DNA of 8,399 nucleotides from Verrucomicrobiota bacterium (lineage in GTDB: Bacteria; Verrucomicrobiota; Verrucomicrobiia; Chthoniobacterales; UBA10450). Below the pieces are notes generated by a model that saw only the letters and a program-made list of their open reading frames with translations, did not search any database and had not been told where the DNA came from. The DNA lies in NCBI GenBank assembly GCA_003219095.1, contig QHPM01000222.1, positions 1-8,399 of the forward strand, read 5' to 3'. Shown piece by piece: positions 1 to 6,366 of this stretch (positions are counted from its first letter, which is position 1; each line of letters opens with the position of its first letter). The translations under genes and the position numbers were made by a program.

Positions 1-583
1 AAATGCCGGATCCGATGAACGTGCCGATGGTGACGAACAAGGGCACGAGAATAATAAAAAACAACGGTCGTATTCCCCCACCCATCATCTGCATCATTGG
101 GTTTTTGTGGCTGCCAAACACTTGGGCCGAGCCCAGCAAAAAGTTGTACAGGAAATAGATCACGCCGCCTACGCTGCCGCCGATGATGGCATAAATGAGC
201 GGCTCCCCCAGGCCGCCTTCGCGCTTCATTGCGGTGAATGCTTCGGCCGGTTTCGTCAAAACCATGACCAAGGTATCGAAAAAGGCGCGCAAGATTCCGC
301 GTTGCTGCCGATCATCCCATGGAAGGCCGGTGCGCGGCGCGATTGTTGTTGTCGGGGTAATTGCACCGGCAGCGGTGAATTGCGGTTGTGGGCTCGGGAC
401 GCCGCCGGGCGCTGTCTCCTGCGCGAATTCGGAAATTTGCGCAAGCGGCTGCCAGGTTGCCATCCCTTCGCGCCAGCCGAGATCCGTGCCGACGAATTTT
501 CCGCTGCGCAAACCTTCGCGCACTTCATCTTCTGAAGATGTTCCCAGATTCGTGCCGCTGCGATTGATATGAAAGGTAGCCAT
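1..583 (-). CDS. GYF_2 (DUF4339) + Yip1-like membrane protein, 3' end cut by window edge
   Basis: The reading frame is open from an ATG at 583 leftward to the window edge, giving 194 residues with no stop, so the C-terminus is missing. Residues about 4-50 look like a GYF_2/DUF4339 module: a G/S-rich turn, a helix EDEVREGLRSGKF, then the conserved end GWREGMATWQPL. A Pro/Gln/Thr-rich linker follows (about 55-92). From about 98 the protein resembles a Yip1-family membrane domain (FFDTLVMVLTKPAEAFTAMK, then hydrophobic segments at about 128-150 and 173-193). In bacteria this combination is common in Verrucomicrobiota and Planctomycetota. The GYF_2 part is thought to bind peptides, and the cellular role is unknown. 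No clear Shine-Dalgarno precedes the ATG. The gene lies 68 bp downstream of the glycosylase on the same strand, across a palindromic element. The domain reading is fairly secure; the function is not. Confidence 0.8.
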   Translation of the reverse strand, partial: MATFHINRSGTNLGTSSEDEVREGLRSGKFVGTDLGWREGMATWQPLAQISEFAQETAPGGVPSPQPQFTAAGAITPTTTIAPRTGLPWDDRQQRGILRAFFDTLVMVLTKPAEAFTAMKREGGLGEPLIYAIIGGSVGGVIYFLYNFLLGSAQVFGSHKNPMMQMMGGGIRPLFFIILVPLFVTIGTFIGSGI

Positions 584-601
584 AGCGTCCGGTTGTACGT
601 G

Positions 602-655
602 GTAGCGGCGCTGGTATCAAGCGCGGAAGTAGCGCGGGCAGAATGCCCGCGCTAC
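602..655. repeat. GTAG-bounded palindromic element (REP/BIME-like)
   Basis: The element starts with GTAG (602-605) and ends with CTAC (652-655) and contains two hairpins. The left one pairs GCGCT (608-612) with AGCGC (620-624). The right one is a perfect 12-bp inverted repeat (629-640 against 644-655) with a GAA loop, itself bounded by GTAG and CTAC. The TAG stop of the glycosylase gene (652-654, minus) lies inside the right arm. A GTAG tetranucleotide at the foot of a hairpin is the known hallmark of REP elements mobilised by RAYT (TnpA_REP) proteins. The family assignment here is inference. Neither strand gives a convincing intrinsic terminator: on the minus strand, where the upstream gene ends, no T-run follows. 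Confidence 0.6.
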
Positions 656-1284
656 CCTTTTAACTTTTTCTCCGCGTCATCCAGCGCCCGCCAACAATAC
701 CAGGCCAAAGCGGAACGATATGGCACAAACTTTCGTCCATGCTTGTCCATCTGTTTCGGCGTCGGCAGTTTTCGTTTGCCGAAAATCTTCGCGAACCCTT
801 TGCGCACCCCGTAGTCGTGCACTGGCCAGACATCGGGCCTTCCCAGATCGAAGAGCAACAGCATTTCCGCGGTCCAGCGCCCGATCCCACGCACCTGAAT
901 CAAACACTCGATAATTTCGTCGTCGGTCATTTTGGCCATCGCGCGGCCCGTTGGCACGGTGCCCTCGATTGTTTTGGCGGCGAGATCTTTGAAAGCCGCA
1001 ACTTTGCTGCGCGACAAGCCAGCAGCGCGTAATTTTTCATCCGGCGTTTCCAGGACAAGTTTGGGATCGAGAAATTTTCTTTTGGGGAAAATAGCGCGCA
1101 CGCGTTTCCAAATTGTCGCCGCCGCCTTCCCGCTCAATTGCTGGTAGGCAATCGACTCGGCCAGTGCATCGAACGGACGCACATTTAGGTTCGGCTCAAT
1201 ACTGTAGCGATGCGAGCGTGCGATGAGCGTCGCCAAACGTTTGTCGCTGGCGGAAAGATGGCAGTGCGCGTCTTCATGATTCAT
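652..1284 (-). CDS. DNA-3-methyladenine glycosylase II-like protein (HhH-GPD, AlkA type)
   Basis: This 210-residue protein belongs to the HhH-GPD superfamily of base-excision repair glycosylases, which remove alkylated purines such as 3-methyladenine from DNA. Seen in the sequence: the early family motif FDALAESIAYQQLSGKAA (about 38-55), the helix-hairpin-helix LIQVRGIGRWTAEM (128-141), and the GPD-type loop WPVHDYGVRKG with the presumed catalytic Asp at 157. No C-terminal Cys cluster of the Fe-S kind (as in EndoIII or MutY) is present, which favours the AlkA branch. The length fits single-domain AlkA proteins of non-enteric bacteria, without the N-terminal AlkA domain of E. coli. The ATG at 1284 lacks a good Shine-Dalgarno, but no later start keeps the family N-terminus. 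The stop lies inside a palindromic element. The gene is divergent from the UPF0173 gene, and no other repair gene is adjacent. Confidence 0.9.
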   Translation of the reverse strand: MNHEDAHCHLSASDKRLATLIARSHRYSIEPNLNVRPFDALAESIAYQQLSGKAAATIWKRVRAIFPKRKFLDPKLVLETPDEKLRAAGLSRSKVAAFKDLAAKTIEGTVPTGRAMAKMTDDEIIECLIQVRGIGRWTAEMLLLFDLGRPDVWPVHDYGVRKGFAKIFGKRKLPTPKQMDKHGRKFVPYRSALAWYCWRALDDAEKKLKG

Positions 1285-1296
1285 GTGCTGATGTTA

Positions 1297-1417
1297 AATG
1301 ACGAAACACGAATGACGAGTTAATGACAAATGCCAAAAACCGCCGGCAAAGAAGATTAGCACTCGTCATTCAGAGTTTCGTCATTCCTTCGTCCTTCGTC
1401 ATTCGTCATTCGTCATT
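1297..1417. repeat. Inverted repeat plus CGTCATT heptamer array in a divergent spacer
   Basis: The left arm 1297-1320 (24 nt) is the near-exact reverse complement of the right arm 1361-1385 (25 nt; a small mismatch/indel patch in the middle), around a 40-nt loop. The right arm runs on through degenerate copies into three perfect head-to-tail CGTCATT units (1397-1403, 1404-1410, 1411-1417). The element fills most of the 189 bp between two divergent genes, so any promoters for the glycosylase and the UPF0173 hydrolase must lie within or beside it. A shorter, decayed copy of the heptamer type recurs at 6337-6364. There is no transposase gene. Confidence 0.75.
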
Positions 1418-1473
1418 TTCTTCCTCCGGTCATTCCTCTTGCTGGAGAGCGTCTTTTCGATTTCGTCATCGAC

Positions 1474-2235
1474 ATGGCGAACACTCAACTCACCTGGTAT
1501 GGACATTCCGCATTTAAAATCGTCACGCCGGCCGGCAACGTTTTGCTGGTCGATCCCTGGCTCACCAATCCGATCCTCGACAAGGGCAAAGAAGAATTGG
1601 CCGCCCTCAAACGCGTGGATTTGATTTTGTTGACGCACGGTCACGGCGATCACGTCGGAAATGCGGTCGAAATCGGAAAGCGCACCGGCGCGAAGCTCGT
1701 TTCCACTTACGATCTTGCCGAGGCGATGAAACTTGCTCTCGGCTATCCGGCGGAACAGGCCGACAATGAAACAACCGGTGCTTTCGGTGGGAAACTCAGT
1801 CTCCTCCAGGGTGATGCGACGGTTTGTTTTGTGCCGGCGTGGCATGGATCGGGCGTGGCGAAGGACGAGACGTCGCCGCCGATTTACGCCGGCAACCCGA
1901 GCGGATTGCTTATCAGCCTTACCAATGGTCCAACCATTTATCACACCGGCGACACCGCATTCTTTTCCGACATCGCGCGCGTCTCCGATTACAACCAGAT
2001 CGATATCATGCTGGTTTGCATCGGCGATCATTTCACTATGGGACCGATTCGTGCGGCTGACGCGGTTAAAGCGGTGAACCCGCGCACCGTCGTGCCAATC
2101 CACTATGGCACCTTTCCGGTGCTGACCGGTACGCCCGAAGAATTCGCGCGCGAGCTGAAAAAGCGCGAGGTCAGAGCGCAACTGCGCGTGATGAAACCCG
2201 GCGAAACGATTTCGGTGTCGGACGGCAACAATTGA
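1474..2235 (+). CDS. UPF0173 family metal-dependent hydrolase (metallo-beta-lactamase fold)
   Basis: This 253-residue protein matches the UPF0173 branch of the metallo-beta-lactamase fold over its full length. It begins with the family-typical MANTQLTWYGHSAFKI and continues with VDPWLTNP (26-33). The metal-binding motif HGHGDH is at 55-60. Further likely metal ligands are His124 in PAWHGSG, Asp160 in YHTGDTAFF and His210 in VPIHYGTF. All expected positions are present, so the enzyme should be active. The physiological substrate of the family is not established, so only a soluble cytoplasmic hydrolase can be stated. The start at 1474 fits the family N-terminus, although the only purine-rich stretch (GGAGAG, about 1444) is too far upstream. 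The kinase-like gene follows on the same strand within about 56 bp, so the two may be co-transcribed. Confidence 0.92.
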   Translation: MANTQLTWYGHSAFKIVTPAGNVLLVDPWLTNPILDKGKEELAALKRVDLILLTHGHGDHVGNAVEIGKRTGAKLVSTYDLAEAMKLALGYPAEQADNETTGAFGGKLSLLQGDATVCFVPAWHGSGVAKDETSPPIYAGNPSGLLISLTNGPTIYHTGDTAFFSDIARVSDYNQIDIMLVCIGDHFTMGPIRAADAVKAVNPRTVVPIHYGTFPVLTGTPEEFARELKKREVRAQLRVMKPGETISVSDGNN

Positions 2236-2291
2236 ACGCCGGTTCAAGTTCGAATCTCAAAGGACAAGGCAGTAAAGGGAAGACCAGGGCA

Positions 2292-3245
2292 ATGTTTGAT
2301 TTCACAAATGGAAAACCGTTGATGGATCGTCTTATTCCGGATGGTCTGTCGCACGCCGCGACTTCGTTTGTCGAATCGCTTAAAATTAATTCGATTACGG
2401 AAAAGGCGCGGCGCGATCGGCGGGTCGTAATTAAACGTCGGAATACTTACGGCGAACGTGCCGCCGGTTTGATCAACTTTTACTTTCGCGCGGCCGGCAT
2501 TCCAATTCGCTACTTGAGCGACGTGCGGGAATGGCGGCGGTGGGAAGCGCGATGTTTTCAGATGCTTAACGGCGACCGTTTTCGCGCGAAGGTAACGGAC
2601 AGTCGTACGGTGACGTTGGACAAATTACCGGGCGACAACCTTTGGGATCACATGAATCGAGGAACGCTCGCGCCACGAATGTTGAAAGCAGCCGGCGTTG
2701 AATATCGGCGCGCTCATTGTTACAAAAGCGAGGAGCTCGGCGATAGGTGGTCCCATGGCGATGCTTCGATGACCAATGTGATCTATAACGAGAAAACGGA
2801 GCGCGCCCGGCTGATCGATTTTGAGATTAGACACGGGAAATCGCTGCCGGCGGTGGCCCGTCACGCCGATGACCTGCTTGTTTTCCTGCTCGATATGGTA
2901 GGAAGAATCCCGAACCGACAATGGCTGCCGTTCGCGATTTGTTTTCTGCGCGCCTACAATGATGCCGCCGTCATGCGCGAGTTAAAAAAACGTCTCGTCG
3001 TTCCGACCGGCCTGGCGTTGATCTGGTGGAACGTGCGGACCAATTTTACCGGAAGCGCAAAAGTAAACCGGCGTTTCCAGGCGTTGCGTCGTGCCATCGG
3101 CAAACGCAAAAAGCGCCGACCTTCGATTAGTTGCCAGAGAATGAGACCGGGAATGCCTACGATTAAATCGCGGAAACGCGCGAGCAAAGATATGGCGAAG
3201 GCGGTTTCTCCGGGAATGCCGAGCAGATTGCCGACGACGAGATAA
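2292..3245 (+). CDS. Kinase-fold phosphotransferase (LPS/Kdo kinase or APH-like), C-terminus overlapping the opposite gene
   Basis: This 317-residue protein has the diagnostic points of a protein-kinase-like phosphotransferase. VVIKRR carries a candidate ATP-binding Lys at 48, followed by a Glu-bearing helix (WRRWEARCFQML, Glu85). The catalytic loop WSHGDASMTN gives His155, Asp157 and Asn162. A metal-binding DFE sits at 176-178, in the place of the DFG of eukaryotic kinases. This pattern resembles bacterial lipopolysaccharide core kinases (WaaP/InaA/KdkA) and aminoglycoside phosphotransferases, with a sugar or lipid as likely acceptor; the substrate is unknown. The ATG at 2292 is preferred because GGGAAG lies 9 nt upstream; a TTG at 2232 overlapping the previous stop is less likely. 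The recognisable fold ends near residue 270. The last 45 residues are very basic and run antisense through the flippase gene, overlapping it by 292 bp in total. Confidence 0.72.
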   Translation: MFDFTNGKPLMDRLIPDGLSHAATSFVESLKINSITEKARRDRRVVIKRRNTYGERAAGLINFYFRAAGIPIRYLSDVREWRRWEARCFQMLNGDRFRAKVTDSRTVTLDKLPGDNLWDHMNRGTLAPRMLKAAGVEYRRAHCYKSEELGDRWSHGDASMTNVIYNEKTERARLIDFEIRHGKSLPAVARHADDLLVFLLDMVGRIPNRQWLPFAICFLRAYNDAAVMRELKKRLVVPTGLALIWWNVRTNFTGSAKVNRRFQALRRAIGKRKKRRPSISCQRMRPGMPTIKSRKRASKDMAKAVSPGMPSRLPTTR

Positions 3246-4084
3246 CCGCTTTCCTGCACCCCGAGCTGACCGGGAACGGGAAAAGCCGCGGATTTAACGG
3301 TCATGGCCATGCTTTGCAGAATGAGCGCATTCAGAAATGTCGGGTGTGCGCCAAGCGCATACAAAGCGATAAAAATTTCGCCGGAGCTGCCGATGAGCGA
3401 AACTATTGTCCAAATGCAACATGCTAGAACACCTCGCCGACGTGCATAAAATTCGCGCACAGTTTGGTCGAGCGTTTCGCCGCCTTGCACAAGCGAACTC
3501 CACTCTGGCGATTTAACCAGACGCGTGATGATAACGCTGACAAAACGGAACATGCCGAGCTTCTGCGCAAGGTAGAAACCGGCGATGGCGACGATCCCGA
3601 TCAAGGCCCCGACCAAAGTCGGACCGACGAGACTGGTTCGACCGGTGGCTTCGACAAGCAGCACAAGTCCAAGGAGCGTAAATAAAATCTGGGTGACGAC
3701 GCCGAGGGTGACATCGACAATCACACTCGCGGCGGCTGCGGCCATGGGAGTGCCGGTAATGGCGGCGAGACGGGCGCGCACGATATCGCCCCCAACGGCA
3801 GCGGAAGGAATGAGATTGCTGATCGATTCGCCGATCCAGCGCATCCAAAACAAACTTTGCCAACGCGGGCGAACCGCCTTCGGGAAAAGCACATGCCAGG
3901 CGATGGCATCGAGAAGGATGGGCAGAAAATGAAATGCCGCGATCGCGGCAATGGCCCAACCGGCAGTCGCGACGGCAGCGCCAACCGACATCACCCCTTG
4001 GCGAACCAGCAGGATGGTAAACAGGGATGCGCCAGCAAAGCCGAGAAGGTAAATGGTGAGTTTGAGCTTCCCGCGCGTTTTCAT
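2954..4084 (-). CDS. Flippase-like integral membrane protein (HpnL / LPG-synthase TM / UPF0104 type)
   Basis: This 376-residue polytopic membrane protein of the lysylphosphatidylglycerol-synthase-TM (UPF0104) superfamily, whose members move lipids or lipid-linked molecules across the inner membrane, looks most like the HpnL subgroup. Seen: a TM segment at 8-27, ESISNLIPSAAVGGDIVRAR (86-105), several further hydrophobic segments, and the signature FPVPGQLGVQESGYLVVG (268-285) followed by LLARFRDLIVGIPGLILWQ (300-318). HpnL is named for hopanoid clusters, but no hopanoid gene is visible here. Start choice is uncertain: ATG 4084 places MKTRGKLK directly before TM1, while ATG 4099 and GTG 4111 are in frame upstream. 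The fold ends near residue 326; the last 50 residues are basic and read antisense through the kinase gene. The PAP2 gene lies upstream on the same strand, but a repeat element separates them. Confidence 0.82.
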   Translation of the reverse strand: MKTRGKLKLTIYLLGFAGASLFTILLVRQGVMSVGAAVATAGWAIAAIAAFHFLPILLDAIAWHVLFPKAVRPRWQSLFWMRWIGESISNLIPSAAVGGDIVRARLAAITGTPMAAAAASVIVDVTLGVVTQILFTLLGLVLLVEATGRTSLVGPTLVGALIGIVAIAGFYLAQKLGMFRFVSVIITRLVKSPEWSSLVQGGETLDQTVREFYARRRGVLACCIWTIVSLIGSSGEIFIALYALGAHPTFLNALILQSMAMTVKSAAFPVPGQLGVQESGYLVVGNLLGIPGETAFAISLLARFRDLIVGIPGLILWQLIEGRRFLRLPMARRNAWKRRFTFALPVKLVRTFHQINARPVGTTRRFFNSRMTAASL

Positions 4085-4141
4085 GTTGGATCGAAGCATG
4101 ATCGTGAACACGACATGACCTGGTCACGATGCAAACTTACA

Positions 4142-4205
4142 TTGTAGGGCAACCAGTCCTGGTTGCCTAATCTAACAACGGCAGGCGGAAGCGCCCGCTC
4201 TACAA
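4142..4205. repeat. TTGTAG...CTACAA-bounded double-hairpin element (REP/BIME-like)
   Basis: This 64-bp element is bordered by TTGTAG (4142-4147) and its exact reverse complement CTACAA (4200-4205). Inside are a 9-bp inverted repeat, GGCAACCAG (4148-4156) against CTGGTTGCC (4159-4167), and a GC-rich second palindrome (about 4181-4199). Read from each end it is GTAG followed by a hairpin, that is, two REP-like units facing each other, as in bacterial BIMEs. It nearly fills the spacer between the PAP2 stop and the flippase start on the minus strand, so it would be transcribed if the two genes form an operon. It shares the border rule, but not the stem sequences, with the element at 602-655. Confidence 0.65.
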
Positions 4206-4213
4206 CTTGCGCG

Positions 4214-4924
4214 CTACGATATGGGGGACAATGAACGTGCAGAAGCACGTTCTTCCACTGTAGCCGCGATCGCTGGCCGCAACTCTTCCACCGCCATAGT
4301 GACCGGCGCTACCACCCCGCGTCGCATCGGCTTTAACAAGAGCGCGCAAATCATCAGCCAAAGAACGCCGAGAAATATCGCCGCGATGACGTCGCTGAGA
4401 TAATGCGCGCCAAGAGCAATGCGGCTAAATCCAACCAGCATCACCAGCATCGCCGCGGAAAGAATGGTCAACCTTTGCCAGCGCTTCGATTTCATCAGCG
4501 GCAGCAAAAACAAAAGCAGCTGACCGTACAGCAAAGTCGCTCCGATAGTATGGCCGCTGGCGAAACTGTAGCCTGACCAATCGACGAACCAGCCATCGAG
4601 AAACGGACGATGCCGATGGACCGCGAGCTTGAGCAATTCGTTTAAAAGCATGCCGCCCGGGACCGCGACAATTATTGTGACAAGAGCGAACCAGGCACGT
4701 TTCCAAACGAACAATATCACCGCAAGGAAGAGTACAATGCCGATCCATTGGGCTGAGCCGGGCTCACTGAAAACGCGCAGCAGATTCACAAAGGCCTGGC
4801 TAAGATGGACATGGAACCAGCCGGCGATTTGATGGTCCGCACCGGCTAACGGATTGACCATTGCCAGGGTCGCGCCGCTCTGAGGGGGAAGGGAGGCGTT
4901 AAACACAAAAAACGGAGTTCGCAT
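4214..4924 (-). CDS. PAP2-family membrane phosphatase (undecaprenyl-diphosphatase / lipid phosphatase type)
   Basis: All three PAP2 phosphatase motifs are present (numbering from ATG 4924). KLAVHRHRP (99-107) is the K-x6-RP motif. FASGHTIG holds the Ser-Gly-His triplet at 123-125, with Ala in place of the usual Pro before Ser. SRIALGAHYLSD gives Arg168, His174 and Asp178. Around them are about five or six hydrophobic segments, as expected for an inner-membrane enzyme that dephosphorylates lipid phosphates or the undecaprenyl carrier on the outer face. The substrate cannot be read from sequence. Start is ambiguous: TTG 4978, ATG 4924 and ATG 4861 are all in frame. 4861 would already keep the whole domain; 4924 adds a short hydrophobic lead. 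The stop is 8 bp from the palindromic element, with the flippase gene beyond. The polar C-terminal tail of about 30 residues is unremarkable. Confidence 0.87.
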   Translation of the reverse strand: MRTPFFVFNASLPPQSGATLAMVNPLAGADHQIAGWFHVHLSQAFVNLLRVFSEPGSAQWIGIVLFLAVILFVWKRAWFALVTIIVAVPGGMLLNELLKLAVHRHRPFLDGWFVDWSGYSFASGHTIGATLLYGQLLLFLLPLMKSKRWQRLTILSAAMLVMLVGFSRIALGAHYLSDVIAAIFLGVLWLMICALLLKPMRRGVVAPVTMAVEELRPAIAATVEERASARSLSPIS

Positions 4925-5290
4925 AAGATATGCGTCGTTCCTGTTTCGTCCAATATTTTGTAAAAGAAATTTTGCCAAACCCCAGTCCCCGGTGCTCGAG
5001 ATTCTGGTGGATGGATCGCCTTCGGAACTCCGGGCCTTGAGCCCTGTTGAAACGCCTGACCAAGCGATCCCGGAAGAAATGCGGAAAGCGCCAAATTCAG
5101 GCCAGTATCGAGTATCGAATCTGCTTCACATTGCAAGTAAGGCGATGGCTACAGCGCTAAAGCAGGCGTTACCTGACAACGTCCTGAAATCACTTTTTCC
5201 ACAATCCCCACTTGCTCACCTGGATTGAATCCGATACATCAAGCACGGCTGGCACATCCGATTCACTCATGTCTGCCTATTCCAATTGCT
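4925..5290. other. Divergent spacer between PAP2 and beta-barrel genes; one weak small ORF
   Basis: This stretch of about 366 bp separates two divergent genes and must hold the promoters of both. On the PAP2 side is an AT-rich patch (about 4951-4975); a TTGGCA-like hexamer on the minus strand at 4978-4973 lies 17 nt from TATTGG, a poor match to a sigma-70 promoter. A GTG-started plus-strand ORF of 78 codons (4992-5228) ends in a four-base TTGA overlap with an upstream TTG of the beta-barrel frame. It has no Shine-Dalgarno, no recognisable motif and mixed third-position base use, so it is not called as a gene. No palindromic or heptamer repeat was found here, unlike the other large spacers. 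Confidence 0.5.
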
Positions 5291-6217
5291 ATGCATAAAA
5301 TCCACCTCCAACGAAATTTGCTAGTCTCACTTGCTTCGGGCATCTTTGTTGTTCTCACCGGCGCCGGCGTATTTGCGGGAACCGAACCGGAAGTGCAACA
5401 ACCCGCGAAACCAGAAGAGGAGAATTCTCGCGATCTCTTTTCGTTGGAGTCGATTTATACCCTGCGCAGCGATTTCCACAATGAGCCTCGGCTGGGCGAG
5501 GGCGATTCCTACTATAACGATTTCAGCTACGACCATCGTTTCCTCATTACCGGCAAATGGTATTTCCGCACTGGCTTCGAATACGAACGCTACGATTTTG
5601 GCGGAACCGATAATGGGCTGCCCAATCATCTCCAAGCCATCTACGGGCATTTGGCGATTGAATACGTGGTGAAGGACCACGCCGGCGCCGGACTCGAACT
5701 GGATCCTGGCGTTTATTTTGAAAACCGCATCACAGGCGATGCTTTCGACATTCCGTGGAAACTTTTTGTCTCTTTCCCGCTGAAAAAAGACAAGATCTTT
5801 GGTGTTATTGGCGTGGGTGGTGCCCTCTATCAGGACCCGATCATCGCTCCCGGTGGCGGGTTGATCTGGCTTTTCACCGACAATCTGCGGCTTGAAGGTG
5901 TCTTTCCGAAACCGGCATTGGTTTACAATCTTAATGACGATTGGCAATTTCGCATCGCCGCTAATTTGGTTTACGAGAGTTTCCGCACCGACGATGTCTT
6001 TACGCCGTTGCACAAATTGCGCGAGCACAACGCGGTCGTGCAATACAACGAAGATCGCGTCGGCTTGCAGGTGAGATATTCCGGAATCAACCACTTGAAG
6101 ATTACTGCGGCCGCGGGCTACACCTTCACCCGCGGCTTCGATTTCTTCCGCGTCGGCGTCCACGAAAGAACCGATCCTGCGCCCTATTTCCAGCTCAGCG
6201 CCGAAGCGAAATTCTAA
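5291..6217 (+). CDS. Secreted outer-membrane beta-barrel protein, function unknown (possibly DUF6268-like)
   Basis: From ATG 5291 the protein has 308 residues and a clear Sec signal peptide: MHKIHLQRN, a hydrophobic core (LLVSLASGIFVVLTGAGVFAG) and probable cleavage near residue 29. A polar stretch rich in Glu and Pro follows. From about residue 48 alternating hydrophobic and polar strands run to the end (examples: HRFLITGKWYFRTGFEYER, IFGVIGVGGALYQ, WQFRIAANLVYESF, LKITAAAGYTF). The last residues, QLSAEAKF, end in Phe, the usual recognition signal for barrel insertion by BamA. This points to a Gram-negative-type outer membrane. The pattern recalls the DUF6268 barrels common in Verrucomicrobiota, but that match is from memory. 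No enzyme motif is seen. The longer TTG-5225 version would put 22 residues before the signal peptide and is not favoured. The gene is alone on its strand. Confidence 0.75.
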   Translation: MHKIHLQRNLLVSLASGIFVVLTGAGVFAGTEPEVQQPAKPEEENSRDLFSLESIYTLRSDFHNEPRLGEGDSYYNDFSYDHRFLITGKWYFRTGFEYERYDFGGTDNGLPNHLQAIYGHLAIEYVVKDHAGAGLELDPGVYFENRITGDAFDIPWKLFVSFPLKKDKIFGVIGVGGALYQDPIIAPGGGLIWLFTDNLRLEGVFPKPALVYNLNDDWQFRIAANLVYESFRTDDVFTPLHKLREHNAVVQYNEDRVGLQVRYSGINHLKITAAAGYTFTRGFDFFRVGVHERTDPAPYFQLSAEAKF

Positions 6218-6281
6218 CGGAATGGAACCGCGGATTGCGCGGATTTGATCGAAGTAAGCGGACCAGCGTTGTCTCGCTTAA

Positions 6282-6364
6282 TTGGGCGTTGAGTGCTGGG
6301 CGCTCTTTCGTCAGTATTCAATCTTTGTCATTAATTCGTCATTCGCCATTCGTGCTTCGTATTC
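6282..6364. repeat. Composite locus of two decayed heptamer repeat types
   Basis: Three 7-bp units in phase, TTGGGCG, TTGAGTG and CTGGGCG (6282-6302), match the reverse complement of the array at 8135-8169. About 35 bp further come four units in phase, CGTCATT, CGCCATT, CGTGCTT and CGTATTC (6337-6364), which match the array ending at 1417. Preceding this, just after the beta-barrel stop, is a short GCGGATT-GC-GCGGATT doublet (about 6231-6246). The locus lies between the ends of two convergent genes. Units are more diverged than at the other two sites, so this is probably an older copy. Confidence 0.6.
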
Positions 6365-6366
6365 TT

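Noticed and set aside
107..535. 142-codon plus-strand ORF at the left edge
   Set aside because: It is antisense to the GYF_2/Yip1 gene, whose motifs are clear on the minus strand.
629..655. Intrinsic terminator for the glycosylase gene
   Set aside because: The stem is strong but no T-run follows on the minus strand; the T-rich sequence is on the plus-strand side, where no gene ends.
1379..1417. CRISPR array
   Set aside because: The repeats are 7 bp and directly abutting, without spacers of constant length, and no cas gene is present.
1399..2247. 282-codon minus-strand ORF
   Set aside because: It lies antisense to the UPF0173 hydrolase, whose motifs are complete; the translated product is rich in Arg and His, with no domain pattern, as expected of a shadow frame.
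3513..4127. 204-codon minus-strand ORF in a second frame of the flippase gene
   Set aside because: Its product is dominated by Arg, His and Ser, without membrane segments, whereas the overlapping frame gives the conserved flippase motifs.
4992..5228. 78-codon plus-strand ORF before the beta-barrel gene
   Set aside because: GTG start without Shine-Dalgarno, no motif, and mixed third-position use; the only hint is a TTGA junction with an unlikely TTG start. Conservation in relatives would revive it.
5327..6163. 278-codon minus-strand ORF
   Set aside because: It is antisense to the beta-barrel gene, which has a signal peptide, alternating strands and terminal Phe; the minus frame has no comparable structure.
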